From: Eubacteriales bacterium
Lineage (GTDB): Bacteria > Bacillota > Clostridia > Acetivibrionales > JANLFN01
Direction: 5' to 3'
Length of the DNA: 64,000 nt
NCBI GenBank assembly: GCA_024655885.1
Contig: JANLFN010000009.1
Span: 1-64,000, forward strand
Part shown: positions 1 through 9,568 of the stretch, piece after piece
How positions within the stretch are numbered: position 1 is the first letter of the stretch
Layout of the letters: every line of letters starts with the position of its first letter
Translations under genes and position numbers: made by a program
The notes under the pieces: model-generated
What the model was told of the DNA's origin: nothing
The model's input: only the letters and a program-made list of their open reading frames with translations
The model's database searches: none

Positions 1-13
1 GTGTATAAAAACG

Positions 14-44
14 CCGAAAACCCTTTAAAATCAAGGGTTTTCGG
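14..44 (-). terminator. Strong intrinsic terminator
   Basis: A perfect 12-bp inverted repeat (14-25 pairs with 33-44) has a 7-base loop and, read on the minus strand, is followed by a T-rich tract (GTTTTTATA). It lies just beyond the stop of the membrane-protein gene at 112 and would end that minus-strand transcript. Confidence 0.75.
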
Positions 45-56
45 ACAAATTGTGGG

Positions 57-122
57 AAGTTAGGTGAATATAGATGCCAATGTTTTTCTTCCCATTATAC
101 TTATACTCTTACTACTCTAAAT
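57..122. repeat. Left copy of direct repeat shared with 22216-22280
   Basis: Bases 57-79 are identical to 22216-22238 (23 of 23). Allowing one inserted base, the next 31 bases match at 24 positions, with weaker similarity to about 122. The partner copy lies in the 3' end of the serine recombinase gene, so the pair may be the attachment sites of a roughly 22-kb element. It could also be an old duplication of sequence flanking a GNAT gene, because the right copy runs into a GNAT remnant. Confidence 0.6.
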
Positions 123-483
123 CTTGAACGTTCATTTTTTCTATTTCTCTATTCTTTTTGATTTTTTCACGGCAGGCATAATATATTCCAAGTAAGATTG
201 CTGTCGGAATATTATATAGGACAAAGACATACAATGCAGTTAAAAAAATAGAAACTTTAGGTATCTGAACTGCATTGAGAATGGTTTTTCCACTTTGCTC
301 TGTAAATAGTGTGGTATAAGATACAAGTCCTAAGACGACCATAATAGAAAACAATACGGTAATGACTGGTAAGATTAATCCTAACCACTTGCTTTGCTTT
401 TTAGACATGAAAATTTGTAATGCAATTATACCAATAATTACTATTAGAAATATTATTATGGAAAATAAAGTCCTTGTCATCAT
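112..483 (-). CDS. Small integral membrane protein of unknown function
   Basis: The product is 123 residues with three strongly hydrophobic stretches (about 8-26, 33-56 and 76-100) and a lysine/glutamate-rich tail, which indicates an inner-membrane protein with a cytosolic tail. The start follows AGGAGGAACA and overlaps the stop of the upstream DUF2089 gene (ATGA overlap), so the two are translationally coupled and probably work together. I recognise no catalytic motif. Such pairs of a small HTH protein and a small membrane protein often act in signalling at the membrane, but that is inference. The intrinsic terminator at 14-44 closes this two-gene unit. Confidence 0.7.
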   Translation of the reverse strand: MMTRTLFSIIIFLIVIIGIIALQIFMSKKQSKWLGLILPVITVLFSIMVVLGLVSYTTLFTEQSGKTILNAVQIPKVSIFLTALYVFVLYNIPTAILLGIYYACREKIKKNREIEKMNVQDLE

Positions 484-782
484 TGTTCCTCCTGTTTTGA
501 TTTTTTATATTCTGACATTAAAATCTTTGCCGTGTCAAAATCGATTTTTTCATTTATAGCTAATCTTTTAATTAATTTTATATATGTATCGTTATTAGTG
601 TTTTCACTTATTTGGATTTTTTGTATCAGCCTATCCAGACGCAATCGAACTGTTGGATAAGTAACCCTATACTGTTTAGCAACTTCTTTCAATGAGCCGG
701 ATGCTTGTAAGAATTTTTTTATAAACACAACATCCTCATCTTCCAGATTTACCATCCACTCCGGTAAAACTTCAACTAGCAT
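480..782 (-). CDS. DUF2089-type helix-turn-helix protein
   Basis: A 100-residue protein. The segment LPEWMVNLEDEDVVFIKKFL followed by a region rich in HTH residues (ASGSLKEVAKQYRVTYPTVR) is the recognisable core of the DUF2089 family, which resembles a sigma-factor-like HTH. It probably binds DNA and regulates its own operon. The start at 782 was chosen because AAAGGAGG ends eight bases upstream. An in-frame ATG at 788 is too close to that site. It is coupled to the membrane-protein gene at 112-483. Function is not established from sequence. Confidence 0.75.
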   Translation of the reverse strand: MLVEVLPEWMVNLEDEDVVFIKKFLQASGSLKEVAKQYRVTYPTVRLRLDRLIQKIQISENTNNDTYIKLIKRLAINEKIDFDTAKILMSEYKKSKQEEQ

Positions 783-836
783 AAGCATACCTCCTTTAAC
801 AAAATTAAATATATCATTTAATATTATTAAAGTCAA

Positions 837-1173
837 TGTGCAACTCTTTTTTAATAATAATAAAGCATGCCATTATATGAGATGGCTTGCTTTTGAATAA
901 CCTGCACTTATTATATCAAAAAATAGTAAACGCATATGATGACCCGCTCGAGTATTACGTTTTTTGGAAAATATGTAAAAACGCAAAAAAGCCAACTGCA
1001 ATAGCAATCGACTTCTTTCGACAAATTGTGGTGGAGGCGAACCGTATACGTTTGAAGCCATAACCTCCAAAAAGGCCCTGTTTAGAATTGCTATATAGTG
1101 ACATAAAGAAAGAAGTTCCTTCCCTGGGGCTTCTTTTCTTATAGAAAACTGTATAGCTATATACTATGATCAA
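837..1173. other. Non-coding stretch with an attachment-like repeat
   Basis: No convincing gene lies here. The stretch holds the 40-bp ssrA-like repeat (1005-1044) and, near 1107-1140, a GAAG/CTTC hairpin followed by T-rich sequence that could terminate transcription. Open frames across it have no ribosome binding site and overlap the repeat, so I regard them as chance. Confidence 0.5.
1005..1044 (-). repeat. ssrA 3'-end-like attachment repeat, left copy
   Basis: The 40 bases match 24026-24065 at 39 positions. On the minus strand they read GGTTCGCCTCCACCACAATT then TGTCGAAAGAAGTCGATTG. GCCTCCACCA is the usual 3' end of bacterial tmRNA (some tRNAs end similarly), a frequent integration target. 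No tmRNA body is present, so this is an att remnant and not a gene. The left copy lacks the second arm of the terminator hairpin that the right copy has. Confidence 0.65.
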
Positions 1174-3045
1174 TCAAGTCGGTAAGCAAAATTTTGCTGG
1201 AACAGTCTTATCATCAAAAGTAGTAATTCTTTCCTTTACATCAACAGTGGGACGCATAGCTATGGTACAAGAAAATTCCATTTTATCATTTATGTCAAAT
1301 GACTTTACATCGATAATTCTTTCATACACTGCCCACTGTACCCTGGGGTTAGCTTTCAAACTATCTAAATCTCTTATCTCCCCCAATGCAACCGAGGTTT
1401 GAACTGCATGAATCCAGTCGCCAATAGTAGCATTCAAGAACTTTGTTACATCTATAGATAAAATACCACACGCCATATCTAAAATCGTGATTAAAACCTT
1501 GTACCTTTCCTCAATAATAAATTTGTTATGATTAGATAAAATAAAGTCTCGCTCTGCCAGAAAAACATTTGTCTTTTCATTGTCTGGAATTGAATAGGGG
1601 TTCCCAGTATATGAAGGGTAATAATTCTCTAATTCACCTTTCGGCAGAACAAATACCCCAGCTTGAGCAAATGCTTTCTCTATTTTAGCTGCCCTACCCG
1701 CTACTATTGAAATATTCGGGGCTTTACCAGGTATCAATTGCATTAATTCATTTTGTTTTCTCTTGATAACCATGTATGTTATTCTTCTTCGGATTCTATC
1801 ATCAGTGTTTTGTTGAAATGCTTTTAGGAATTGCTTTAATTCATGGTCATCTCCTAATTGACATTCCTGTAAAGCCTCGATTTCTGGCATTATTTCGTTT
1901 ATATGTCGTATCATTTCTCCTATGACACTGATTAAGTCAGTTCCTAAACCTTCCTTTTGGACATACTCTTGAACAGGAGGCTTTTGGCTTACCGTTTGAC
2001 GAATTTTCCCTTCAAATAAAGCATCATAATCTACTAATGCATAAGCCCTAATATTGAACTTCTCACACAATCGGTAAAACGCATCAACCTCTTCTTTTCC
2101 ACCAACATCGATAATTGAGATTCCTCCTGCACCAAGATTCTGCTCTCTTGCCTCTTGAAGAAGTGATAAAAACTGTTGATCAGTATAGCCTTCAACAAAT
2201 ATCGGTCTACTGGCGAAGAAAAATTGTTTGTGATGGGTATTGAGTCTCGGCAGCATTTTTTGAATACGGTATAAGTCTTCTTGTTCTAATTGGCTGATCC
2301 ATGCAGGTATATGTCCAGGTTGAAATACTATAAGATTGTATAAGTCGTCAACTGTTCTAATGTCAAGCATATAAGGCGAATGTGTTATTATCACAAAACA
2401 TTTTTTGTCTGGTTGTATTTGGGGATCACCTGCCATTTTTTTAATTTCAGCCATAATAAACTGCTGATATTGAGGATGTAAATGCAATTCTGGCTCATCA
2501 AAAATTAAGCAGTTATACTCATCATCATATAAAAAAGCAAGGAGCCCAATTAACTCTTTTAAACCGTGACATTCCTTATCCTTTAAGCCATATTCCTCAT
2601 TATATCCATACCTTTGAATTCGTGGCATTAAAAATCCACCTTGTTCCGATAACCGTATCTGGCGGTTAAACATTTGTGATAAAACAGCTTCTATTCTTAC
2701 TCTGACATCAAGTTTATTTTTAATAATGATCCATGAGTCAGCCATTAAACCATACTCTGTCCCAAAATGTTTGTATTGGTTAAAATCACCAATGTTCAAT
2801 CCCCTGTCCAGAGAATTATTTGTAAAATAGCTGTAACTCTGACGTTCCAGGCCTGCCATTCTTTCAGCACTTAAATATCTGACATTTAGTCCGCTATTCT
2901 TAAATTGGTTCTTTAATTGTTCTGCAAACTGGGTTTTTCCTGTTCCGTTAGGGCCGACAACATATGTAATTGGACCCCATTCATTTTTCTGGAGTACCTG
3001 TTCTTTCCATAAGAAAGGTAAATTTATGTTTACTGTAATCTGCAT
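1174..3045 (-). CDS. OLD-family ATP-dependent endonuclease (AAA ATPase plus TOPRIM)
   Basis: A 623-residue protein with an ABC/SMC-type ATPase head: Walker A GPNGTGKT at residues 31-38, a Walker B segment LIFDEPELHLHP near 190, and the H-loop VIITHSPYML. A TOPRIM-like nuclease region follows (FVEGYTDQ, then DVGGKEEVDAFYRL and VDYDAL), giving the acidic residues expected for metal binding. This is the layout of OLD proteins, which nick or degrade DNA and act in phage defence. The start at 3045 follows GAGGAGGAAG. No GajB/UvrD helicase gene is adjacent, so it is not a Gabija pair. It is divergent from the SNF2-Mod-Res operon and is flanked by the ssrA-like repeat. The C-terminal 200 residues have no motif I recognise. 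Confidence 0.85.
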   Translation of the reverse strand: MQITVNINLPFLWKEQVLQKNEWGPITYVVGPNGTGKTQFAEQLKNQFKNSGLNVRYLSAERMAGLERQSYSYFTNNSLDRGLNIGDFNQYKHFGTEYGLMADSWIIIKNKLDVRVRIEAVLSQMFNRQIRLSEQGGFLMPRIQRYGYNEEYGLKDKECHGLKELIGLLAFLYDDEYNCLIFDEPELHLHPQYQQFIMAEIKKMAGDPQIQPDKKCFVIITHSPYMLDIRTVDDLYNLIVFQPGHIPAWISQLEQEDLYRIQKMLPRLNTHHKQFFFASRPIFVEGYTDQQFLSLLQEAREQNLGAGGISIIDVGGKEEVDAFYRLCEKFNIRAYALVDYDALFEGKIRQTVSQKPPVQEYVQKEGLGTDLISVIGEMIRHINEIMPEIEALQECQLGDDHELKQFLKAFQQNTDDRIRRRITYMVIKRKQNELMQLIPGKAPNISIVAGRAAKIEKAFAQAGVFVLPKGELENYYPSYTGNPYSIPDNEKTNVFLAERDFILSNHNKFIIEERYKVLITILDMACGILSIDVTKFLNATIGDWIHAVQTSVALGEIRDLDSLKANPRVQWAVYERIIDVKSFDINDKMEFSCTIAMRPTVDVKERITTFDDKTVPAKFCLPT

Positions 3046-3294
3046 TAACACTTCCTCCTCATTAGACATTCTATATTCAATATACTTTATCTAAAAATTA
3101 CTACATACTTTCCAAAATTCCTCTATTTATAGACAATTTTTACTCTTAATTCTAATATCCTGTTCAGAAAAAATCTATTAAAAAGTCATTTGACATCAAC
3201 TTATCCACAAATATTTGTTGCATCAAAATAACAGTTGTTTCTTCTCAAAACGACTGCTTCAAACATCTTCCCTAAATACGTAGCCCCTCTTTAC

Positions 3295-3438
3295 TTATTT
3301 TACATCCATATCCGTAACCTGCACAAATTCATCGGCGTCAGCTTCTTTCAGGTAATAAACACTCTCTTGATTATGATTGCTGAATAATCCTTTTCTGTTA
3401 CATTGGTGTGTTAGAGTATTCAGCCCAAATCCTTTCAT
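3295..3438 (-). CDS. Possible 47-residue acidic-tailed small protein
   Basis: An open frame of 47 codons starts with ATG, preceded by AAGGATTAGGA, in the gap between the divergent OLD and SNF2 genes. The C-terminal half (LKEADADEFVQVTDMDVK) has a protein-like mix of residues and ends at TAA. The frame may be an intact small gene or the tail of a larger lost gene. No homologous family is recognised. Confidence 0.4.
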   Translation of the reverse strand: MKGFGLNTLTHQCNRKGLFSNHNQESVYYLKEADADEFVQVTDMDVK

Positions 3439-3519
3439 ACATTCCTAATCCTTATTTTATTACTTTTTGAAACAGACATCTATTTGTCTAAAAGCAATCC
3501 AACTCTTGATTCAAGATTC

Positions 3520-3548
3520 TTGACGAACTACAGTATATTAAGTAAATA
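3520..3548 (+). promoter_or_regulatory. Candidate promoter of the SNF2-Mod-Res operon
   Basis: TTGACG at 3520-3525 is separated by 17 bases from TAAATA at 3543-3548, about 70 bases before the SNF2 start codon. It is the best sigma-A-like match in this intergenic region. A perfect DnaA-box-like TTATCCACA at 3201-3209 also lies in the gap but is single. Confidence 0.45.
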
Positions 3549-3618
3549 CCTGTTTTATTGTCCAGTAATATCCACAATGATATACTAATATGTGAAAATA
3601 TGTTTTTTGGGGGTTAAA

Positions 3619-6489
3619 ATGATTACCGAATACCATGCAAAATATTACGCCAATGAGCTTGTCAGGCGAGCTGCACCAGGCGATATAGATAAAATCTCAT
3701 CTGCCCTATTTGATGCTGCAGTGGATATAAACCCGCACCAGGTGGAAGCGGCTTTGTTCGCATTCAAATCTCCTTTGTCTAAAGGGGTGCTTCTTGCCGA
3801 CGAGGTTGGCCTCGGCAAAACTATTGAAGCGGGACTTGTACTGTGCCAGTATTGGGCAGAGCGAAAAAGACGCCTTCTTGTCATTTGCCCATCCTCACTT
3901 CGCAAACAGTGGAGTCTGGAGCTTACGGAGAAGTTCAACCTGCCCAATGTAATCCTTGAAGCCAAAAACTACAACCAGGAAAAGAAACTGGGAAAAACTG
4001 TTCCTTTCGAGCAGGACAGCATTGTTATTACTTCTTTAAACTTTGCCAGCAGTAAAAAAACAGACGTAAGGAGTGTACAATGGGATTTAGTTGTTATCGA
4101 TGAAGCCCACAAGCTTCGCAATGTATACAGATCCAGCAACAGGATTGGACAAAACCTCAAATGGGCACTCGATGACAGAAAAAAGGTGCTCCTTACTGCT
4201 ACTCCCCTGCAAAATTCACTCCTTGAGCTTTACGGCCTTTCGACTTTGATTAGCGACCATATTTTTGGTGATATAAAAGCCTTCAGGGAAAACTACATAA
4301 ATGACGGAAACCTGGAAGAGCTGAAAGGCAGGCTCAAATCTTTCTGTAAAAGAACATTAAGGAACCATGTGATGGAATACGTACGCTATACCGAAAGACA
4401 TCCGTTAACGCAGAAATTCAGTACAACCGATGAAGAGCAGGAACTATACGAGGCAATATCGGCTTTCCTGCAACGGGAAGATACATACTCCATTCCTAAA
4501 AGCCAGCGGACGCTTACCACTTTGATCCTCCGCAAGCTGCTTGCATCATCTTCACGGGCAGTGGAGCAAACCCTTGAGACTATACGGGAAAGGCTTCTGG
4601 ACATTAAAAAAGGGATTATCAGGGATTACAGCATAGAGGAACTTGTGGATGAAGACCATGCAATCCTTACGGAAGAAGATAGAGATGATCTGGAAGCAGA
4701 AGATGTGGCAGAAGAAGCAGTCGAGGAGGCAGGAAAAGAATCAATCAACTTTGAAAAAATAGATGCAGAAATTGCCCAGGTAGAGAAATTTATTTCAATA
4801 GCAAGAGAAATCCGCATCGATACAAAATCCAAAGCCCTTTTGAAAGCTTTGGAGGTAGGCTTCAAAAAGATGGAGGAACTTGGGGCCAGACGAAAAGCAC
4901 TTATTTTTACCGAATCCCGCAGAACACAGGATTATCTCAAGCAGTTCCTTGAAGCCAACGGCTACCAGGGTAAAATTGTGCTATTCAACGGTTCAAATTC
5001 CGATAACGAATCCGTTCAGATTTATAAAGATTGGTTCAGGAAAAATGAAGGCACAGGCAGGATCAGCGGTTCTCCAATAGCGGACAAGCGGGCAGCACTC
5101 GTAGAATACTTCCGAGACCACGCCGAAATCATGCTTGCCACCGAATCGGCAGCAGAAGGCGTAAACCTCCAATTTTGTTCCCTGGTGGTAAATTATGACC
5201 TGCCGTGGAATCCACAGCGTATTGAACAACGTATAGGCCGCTGCCACCGTTACGGCCAGCAGCATGACGTAGTAGTTATAAATTTCCTGAATGAAAGGAA
5301 TGAAGCTGACTGCAGGGTTTATCAGCTTTTAGAAGAGAAATTTAACCTGTTTAACGGTGTGTTTGGCTCCTCGGACGCTGTTCTCGGCACCATTGAATCG
5401 GGTGTTGATTTCGAGCGTAGGATCCTTAAAATCTACCAACAGTGCCGCACACCAAAAGAAATTGAGAAAGCATTTAAGGAGCTGCAAGCAGAAATGGAGG
5501 AAAAAATCAAATCCAGAATGGACAAGGCAAGGGCTGTGCTGCTGGAGAATTTCGACGAAGATGTCCATCAAAGGCTAAAGATTGGGCTCCAAGCTGCTTC
5601 CAGCCGTTTGGACAGGTTTGAGAAAATGTTCTGGCAGCTGACGAAGTTTGTATTGAGAGAGCAGGCACATTTTGATGACAGGAAATTGTGCTTTTATCTG
5701 GGCAAAACTTTCGGAAACTTATCGCAGGCAGGTAAATACCAACTGGTATCCAAAATGCGGAGAGACAACCAGAAAGGCATAGTATACCGACTTTCACACC
5801 CACTTGGGGAAAAAGTGCTGGAATGTGGTCTAAACCTGTCCACGCCTCCTGCAAAGGTCAGGTTTGATATTACCAATCATCCCGTAAAGATCAGTGTTGT
5901 TGAACAGTTAAAAGGAGAAAAAGGCTTTATGATTTTAACAAAGCTTGCCATCCAGTCTTTTGACAGGGAGGAATACCTTCTTTTCAGTGGTTTTACCGTT
6001 TCTGGCAAGCCTCTTGACCAGGAAATATGCGAGAAAATGATGTTATGCCAGGGACAGGTTTTAGAAACGGAGGAACTTCCAACTTATGTATACCAAAAAT
6101 TGCGGGAGGAATCGGAGAGGTTTAGTGAAGCAACGGTTAACCGTGTCATGGAAGCCAACAATAAATTCTTTAAAGAGGAGCAGGAAAGACTGCAAAAATG
6201 GGCGGATGATCTGATCCAGGCGTCTGAAAAGGAACTTGAGGACATTAAAGTGAAATTGCGTGACTTAAACCGCCTGGCGAGGCTTGCTTCTACCACTGAA
6301 GAACAGCACAGGATACAGCTTCAAATTGCCGACCTTGAGAAGCAGAAGAAGATAAAACGCCGCAGAATTTTTGATGTGGAAGATGAGATCCTCGAAAAGC
6401 GGGATGGATTGATTAAGGAGCTGGAAACGAAAATGATGCGGAAGGTGGAAAAGGAAACCCTGTTTATGATAGAATGGGAAATAGTTTAG
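3619..6489 (+). CDS. SNF2/RapA-like SF2 helicase, first gene of a restriction-modification-like operon
   Basis: A 956-residue DNA translocase. Walker A GLGKT lies at about residues 64-68 in the segment LLADEVGLGKT, DEAH at about 161, LTATPLQNS (motif III) just after 190, and motifs V-VI (TESAAEGVNLQ, RIEQRIGRCHRYGQ) near 510-545. The last 250 residues are charged and predicted coiled coil. This is the Snf2/HepA layout, close to DrmD of class 1 DISARM, but no DrmA, DrmB or DrmC is present. ATG at 3619 was chosen over an upstream ATG because GGGGG lies just before it and the protein then begins MITEYHAKYY. It is followed after 16 bases by the methyltransferase gene, so the three genes form one operon. 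Its role may be to translocate or remodel DNA for the nuclease. The role is inferred. Confidence 0.85.
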   Translation: MITEYHAKYYANELVRRAAPGDIDKISSALFDAAVDINPHQVEAALFAFKSPLSKGVLLADEVGLGKTIEAGLVLCQYWAERKRRLLVICPSSLRKQWSLELTEKFNLPNVILEAKNYNQEKKLGKTVPFEQDSIVITSLNFASSKKTDVRSVQWDLVVIDEAHKLRNVYRSSNRIGQNLKWALDDRKKVLLTATPLQNSLLELYGLSTLISDHIFGDIKAFRENYINDGNLEELKGRLKSFCKRTLRNHVMEYVRYTERHPLTQKFSTTDEEQELYEAISAFLQREDTYSIPKSQRTLTTLILRKLLASSSRAVEQTLETIRERLLDIKKGIIRDYSIEELVDEDHAILTEEDRDDLEAEDVAEEAVEEAGKESINFEKIDAEIAQVEKFISIAREIRIDTKSKALLKALEVGFKKMEELGARRKALIFTESRRTQDYLKQFLEANGYQGKIVLFNGSNSDNESVQIYKDWFRKNEGTGRISGSPIADKRAALVEYFRDHAEIMLATESAAEGVNLQFCSLVVNYDLPWNPQRIEQRIGRCHRYGQQHDVVVINFLNERNEADCRVYQLLEEKFNLFNGVFGSSDAVLGTIESGVDFERRILKIYQQCRTPKEIEKAFKELQAEMEEKIKSRMDKARAVLLENFDEDVHQRLKIGLQAASSRLDRFEKMFWQLTKFVLREQAHFDDRKLCFYLGKTFGNLSQAGKYQLVSKMRRDNQKGIVYRLSHPLGEKVLECGLNLSTPPAKVRFDITNHPVKISVVEQLKGEKGFMILTKLAIQSFDREEYLLFSGFTVSGKPLDQEICEKMMLCQGQVLETEELPTYVYQKLREESERFSEATVNRVMEANNKFFKEEQERLQKWADDLIQASEKELEDIKVKLRDLNRLARLASTTEEQHRIQLQIADLEKQKKIKRRRIFDVEDEILEKRDGLIKELETKMMRKVEKETLFMIEWEIV

Positions 6490-6505
6490 GGGAGGTTTGA
6501 AAGAA

Positions 6506-9500
6506 ATGAGCAAAAGTTATGAAAAACTGGTATCATTGCTTAAACAAATGTTTCAGTTGGATCAGGCTGATCTTGATTTTGGAATTTACAGGATAATGAA
6601 CTATAAAAGGAAAGAAATCGAAAAATTTTTAAGTGAAGACCTGTTGCCGCAGGTGCGTTCCCAATTGGACAGGTATATCTCTTCCAGGCAGAAAAACTTG
6701 AAGAAAGAGCTGGATGACTTGAAGAAGACGCTGGATGACACTGGAGTAGTTTATGAAAGCAGTGCCAAGTACATAGCACTGAAAAACCAGCTTGATGCAA
6801 GCCTGGACATTGAAAAAGCCGAGGAAGAAGTATATTCCCACCTGACGGACTTTTTCAGCCGCTATTACAATAACGGAGATTTTATTTCCCAACGCCGCTA
6901 CAAACAGGGCATTTACGCCATACCCTACGAGGGTGAAGAAGTAAAGCTGTACTGGGCCAATGCCGACCAGTATTACATAAAAACAGCCGAATACTTCAGG
7001 GACTACACCTTTACCCTTCCAGAAGGCAAAAGGGTGCACTTCAAGCTGGTGGAAGCATCTACGGAAAAGGACAACAACAAGCCTGCCGAAAACAAGGAAC
7101 GCAAGTTTGTACTCTACGATGATGAGCCTGTAAAGATTGAAAACGGTGAGCTTTACATACAGTTTGAATTCAAGGTGTATGAGAGCAAGCAGAAGGATTT
7201 GATAGACGGAGCTATTGAAAAGGTTCGGGAAATTATAGCAAGCGGTGAGTCTATGTATGTCCCGTTCCTCGGAATATTCAAGGAAAAGCCTACCGAATCA
7301 AACCCAAAAAGGACGCTTCTGGGAAAACATTTAACTGACTATACTGCCCGCAACACCTTTGACTATTTTATCCATAAGGACCTGGGGGGTTTTTTGCGAA
7401 GGGAGCTTGATTTCTACCTCAAAAATGAAGTGATGTTTCTGGATGACCTTGATACCGAGCATGAAGTACGTATAGAGCAGTATATCACCAAAATCAAGGT
7501 AATCAAAAACATCGGGCATAAGATTATCGCTTTCCTTGAGCAGATTGAAAACTTCCAGAAGAAGCTGTGGCTTAAGAAGAAGTTTATAGTTGAAACCAAT
7601 TACTGCATCACACTGGATAGGATAGGCGAGGAATTTTATCCAGAGATTGCAGCCAATAGGGCACAGATTGAGGAGTGGAAAAAACTTTTTGCCATTGAGG
7701 AGCTTCAAGGGTACAGTGAGCCTTTGACTTTAGAGTTTTTGAAAGCCAATCTGTACCTGATGCTGGATACAGCCTTTTTTGGCGAGGAGTTTAAGGAGAG
7801 GCTAATTGAAAGCATAGACGATATAGACACCAAAACTGATGGACTGCTTATAAAGAGCGAGAATTTCCAAGCATTGAATTTGTTGTTGGAAAGGTATAAG
7901 GAGCAGATAAAGTGTGTTTATATTGATCCGCCGTATAATACAGGTAATGATGAATTTATTTATAGAGATAACTATGCTCATTCAAGTTGGTTAAGTATGA
8001 TAAATGATAGACTTAATATAATGTTACCTCTTTTAAAAAGCAACAGTATATTTTTTGGAAGTATTGATGATAAGGAATACTGTAACTTTAAGAATGCATT
8101 AGAATTAAGTTTGGGACCAGATAACATGATTGAAACGCTTATTTGGAGAAGAAGAGCAACCCCTCCTAACGATAGATACATAGGTAAAAACCATGAATAT
8201 ATATTAGCTTTTTCAAGTGAAGTAAATAATGCTACATTATATTTGCAACCACGAAATGAAGAATTGAATATAAGATATAAAAATCCTGATAATGATAAAA
8301 ATGGTCCTTGGGCAGCTTCTGATTTGAGCGCAAATGGTAAGGGTGGGAGATTGGTAGAAAGCTGTATTTTCCCAATAGTAAACCCAAATACAGGAGAGGA
8401 ATTCTATCCGCCAAAAAATAAGTGTTGGCTTTATAATAAAGATAAAGTTGATATGCTAATTAAGGAAGGTAGAATAGGTTTTAGAACTAATTCAGGTGCC
8501 CCATTTCTGAAAAGATATTTGTCTGAAGTACGACAAGGTGTCACCTTGCCTACAATAATTGATGATGGAGGATTTTCCAATGATTCTGCTAAAGAAATTA
8601 GAGACTTGTTCAATGATGATAGCATAGAATTTCCGAAACCAACAAAATTAATGGAAAAAATCATTACTTCGGGTTCTGCATTTGATGATATTGTTTTGGA
8701 TTTCTTCGCTGGTTCAGGAACTACTGCTCATGCAGTAATAAATCTAAATCGCATAGATGGTTATACTCGTAAATATGTACTCATAGAGATGGGTGAATAT
8801 TTTTATAAAGTAACAAAGCCAAGAATTCAAAAGGCTATCTACTCCAAAGACTGGAAAGACGGTAAGCCCATATCCCGTGAAGGTATCAGCCATATGTTCA
8901 AATATATCAGGATGGAATCTTACGAGGATGCCTTGAACAACCTTGAAATAAAAAGGACTGAAGAGCAGCAAATAATGATTGATAATAATAAAGGCGTAAG
9001 GGAGCAGTATATCCTTTCCTATATGCTGGATAAGGAAACCGAAGGTAGCGTATCTCTTTTGAACATTGACCAGTTTGCAGATCCTTTCAATTACAGGATG
9101 AAAATAGCAAATGGGGTTGAAACAAAGGAGACTAACGTTGACCTGGTAGAAACATTCAATTACCTTTTAGGGCTTGTAGTTACAAAAATAGATGCAAAAG
9201 AAAGCTTTAACACTGAACCTGATCCAGGTTTGGGAATTCCTGGTGCAGTAAAGCTTGTTGCCGCCAGAGACGGCAGGGGCGAGTACACCTTCAAGGAAGT
9301 GGAAGGCAGCACTCTATCGGGAGACAAGGTTCTGATTATATGGCGTACTCTCACAGGCGATATTGCCAGGGACAATGCCGCCCTTGATGCGTATTTCAGA
9401 AAGAAAAAATACAGCACACAGGACTTTGAATTCAATCGGATTTATGTAAATGGGGACAACAACCTGCAGAACATGAGACAAGAAGATGAACGCTGGAAGG

Positions 9501-9556
9501 TGCTGCTCATCGAGGAAGAATTCAAACGCCTGATGTTTGATGTGCAGGACATTTAA
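6506..9556 (+). CDS. Type III-like adenine-specific DNA methyltransferase with long N-terminal domain
   Basis: A 1016-residue methyltransferase. Motif IV DPPYNTG lies at about residue 474 and the SAM-binding motif I FAGSGTT near 734. Motif IV before motif I is the beta-class order of type III Mod proteins. About 450 residues precede the catalytic domain, beginning with a helical segment that contains LDFGIYRIMN. Mod subunits are usually 600-700 residues, so this is an enlarged variant. The start follows GGGGAGG. The part of the gene around 7860-8830, holding both catalytic motifs and the presumed target-recognition region, is about 25-30% GC in sampled lines, against 38-58% on both sides, which suggests that this segment was exchanged. 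Expected to protect host DNA by N6-adenine methylation. Confidence 0.88.
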   Translation: MSKSYEKLVSLLKQMFQLDQADLDFGIYRIMNYKRKEIEKFLSEDLLPQVRSQLDRYISSRQKNLKKELDDLKKTLDDTGVVYESSAKYIALKNQLDASLDIEKAEEEVYSHLTDFFSRYYNNGDFISQRRYKQGIYAIPYEGEEVKLYWANADQYYIKTAEYFRDYTFTLPEGKRVHFKLVEASTEKDNNKPAENKERKFVLYDDEPVKIENGELYIQFEFKVYESKQKDLIDGAIEKVREIIASGESMYVPFLGIFKEKPTESNPKRTLLGKHLTDYTARNTFDYFIHKDLGGFLRRELDFYLKNEVMFLDDLDTEHEVRIEQYITKIKVIKNIGHKIIAFLEQIENFQKKLWLKKKFIVETNYCITLDRIGEEFYPEIAANRAQIEEWKKLFAIEELQGYSEPLTLEFLKANLYLMLDTAFFGEEFKERLIESIDDIDTKTDGLLIKSENFQALNLLLERYKEQIKCVYIDPPYNTGNDEFIYRDNYAHSSWLSMINDRLNIMLPLLKSNSIFFGSIDDKEYCNFKNALELSLGPDNMIETLIWRRRATPPNDRYIGKNHEYILAFSSEVNNATLYLQPRNEELNIRYKNPDNDKNGPWAASDLSANGKGGRLVESCIFPIVNPNTGEEFYPPKNKCWLYNKDKVDMLIKEGRIGFRTNSGAPFLKRYLSEVRQGVTLPTIIDDGGFSNDSAKEIRDLFNDDSIEFPKPTKLMEKIITSGSAFDDIVLDFFAGSGTTAHAVINLNRIDGYTRKYVLIEMGEYFYKVTKPRIQKAIYSKDWKDGKPISREGISHMFKYIRMESYEDALNNLEIKRTEEQQIMIDNNKGVREQYILSYMLDKETEGSVSLLNIDQFADPFNYRMKIANGVETKETNVDLVETFNYLLGLVVTKIDAKESFNTEPDPGLGIPGAVKLVAARDGRGEYTFKEVEGSTLSGDKVLIIWRTLTGDIARDNAALDAYFRKKKYSTQDFEFNRIYVNGDNNLQNMRQEDERWKVLLIEEEFKRLMFDVQDI

Positions 9557-9568
9557 GGAGGTGGTCTG

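Noticed and set aside
1005-1044. A complete tmRNA or tRNA gene
   Set aside because: Only the last bases of the acceptor end and a T-loop-like GGTTCG are present. No body, acceptor 5' strand or tag reading frame follows.
1174-3045. Calling the OLD gene part of Gabija
   Set aside because: No UvrD/PcrA-like GajB gene is adjacent on either side.
3201-3209. Perfect DnaA-box-like TTATCCACA
   Set aside because: It is single, with no cluster and no replication gene next to it. Chance is likely.
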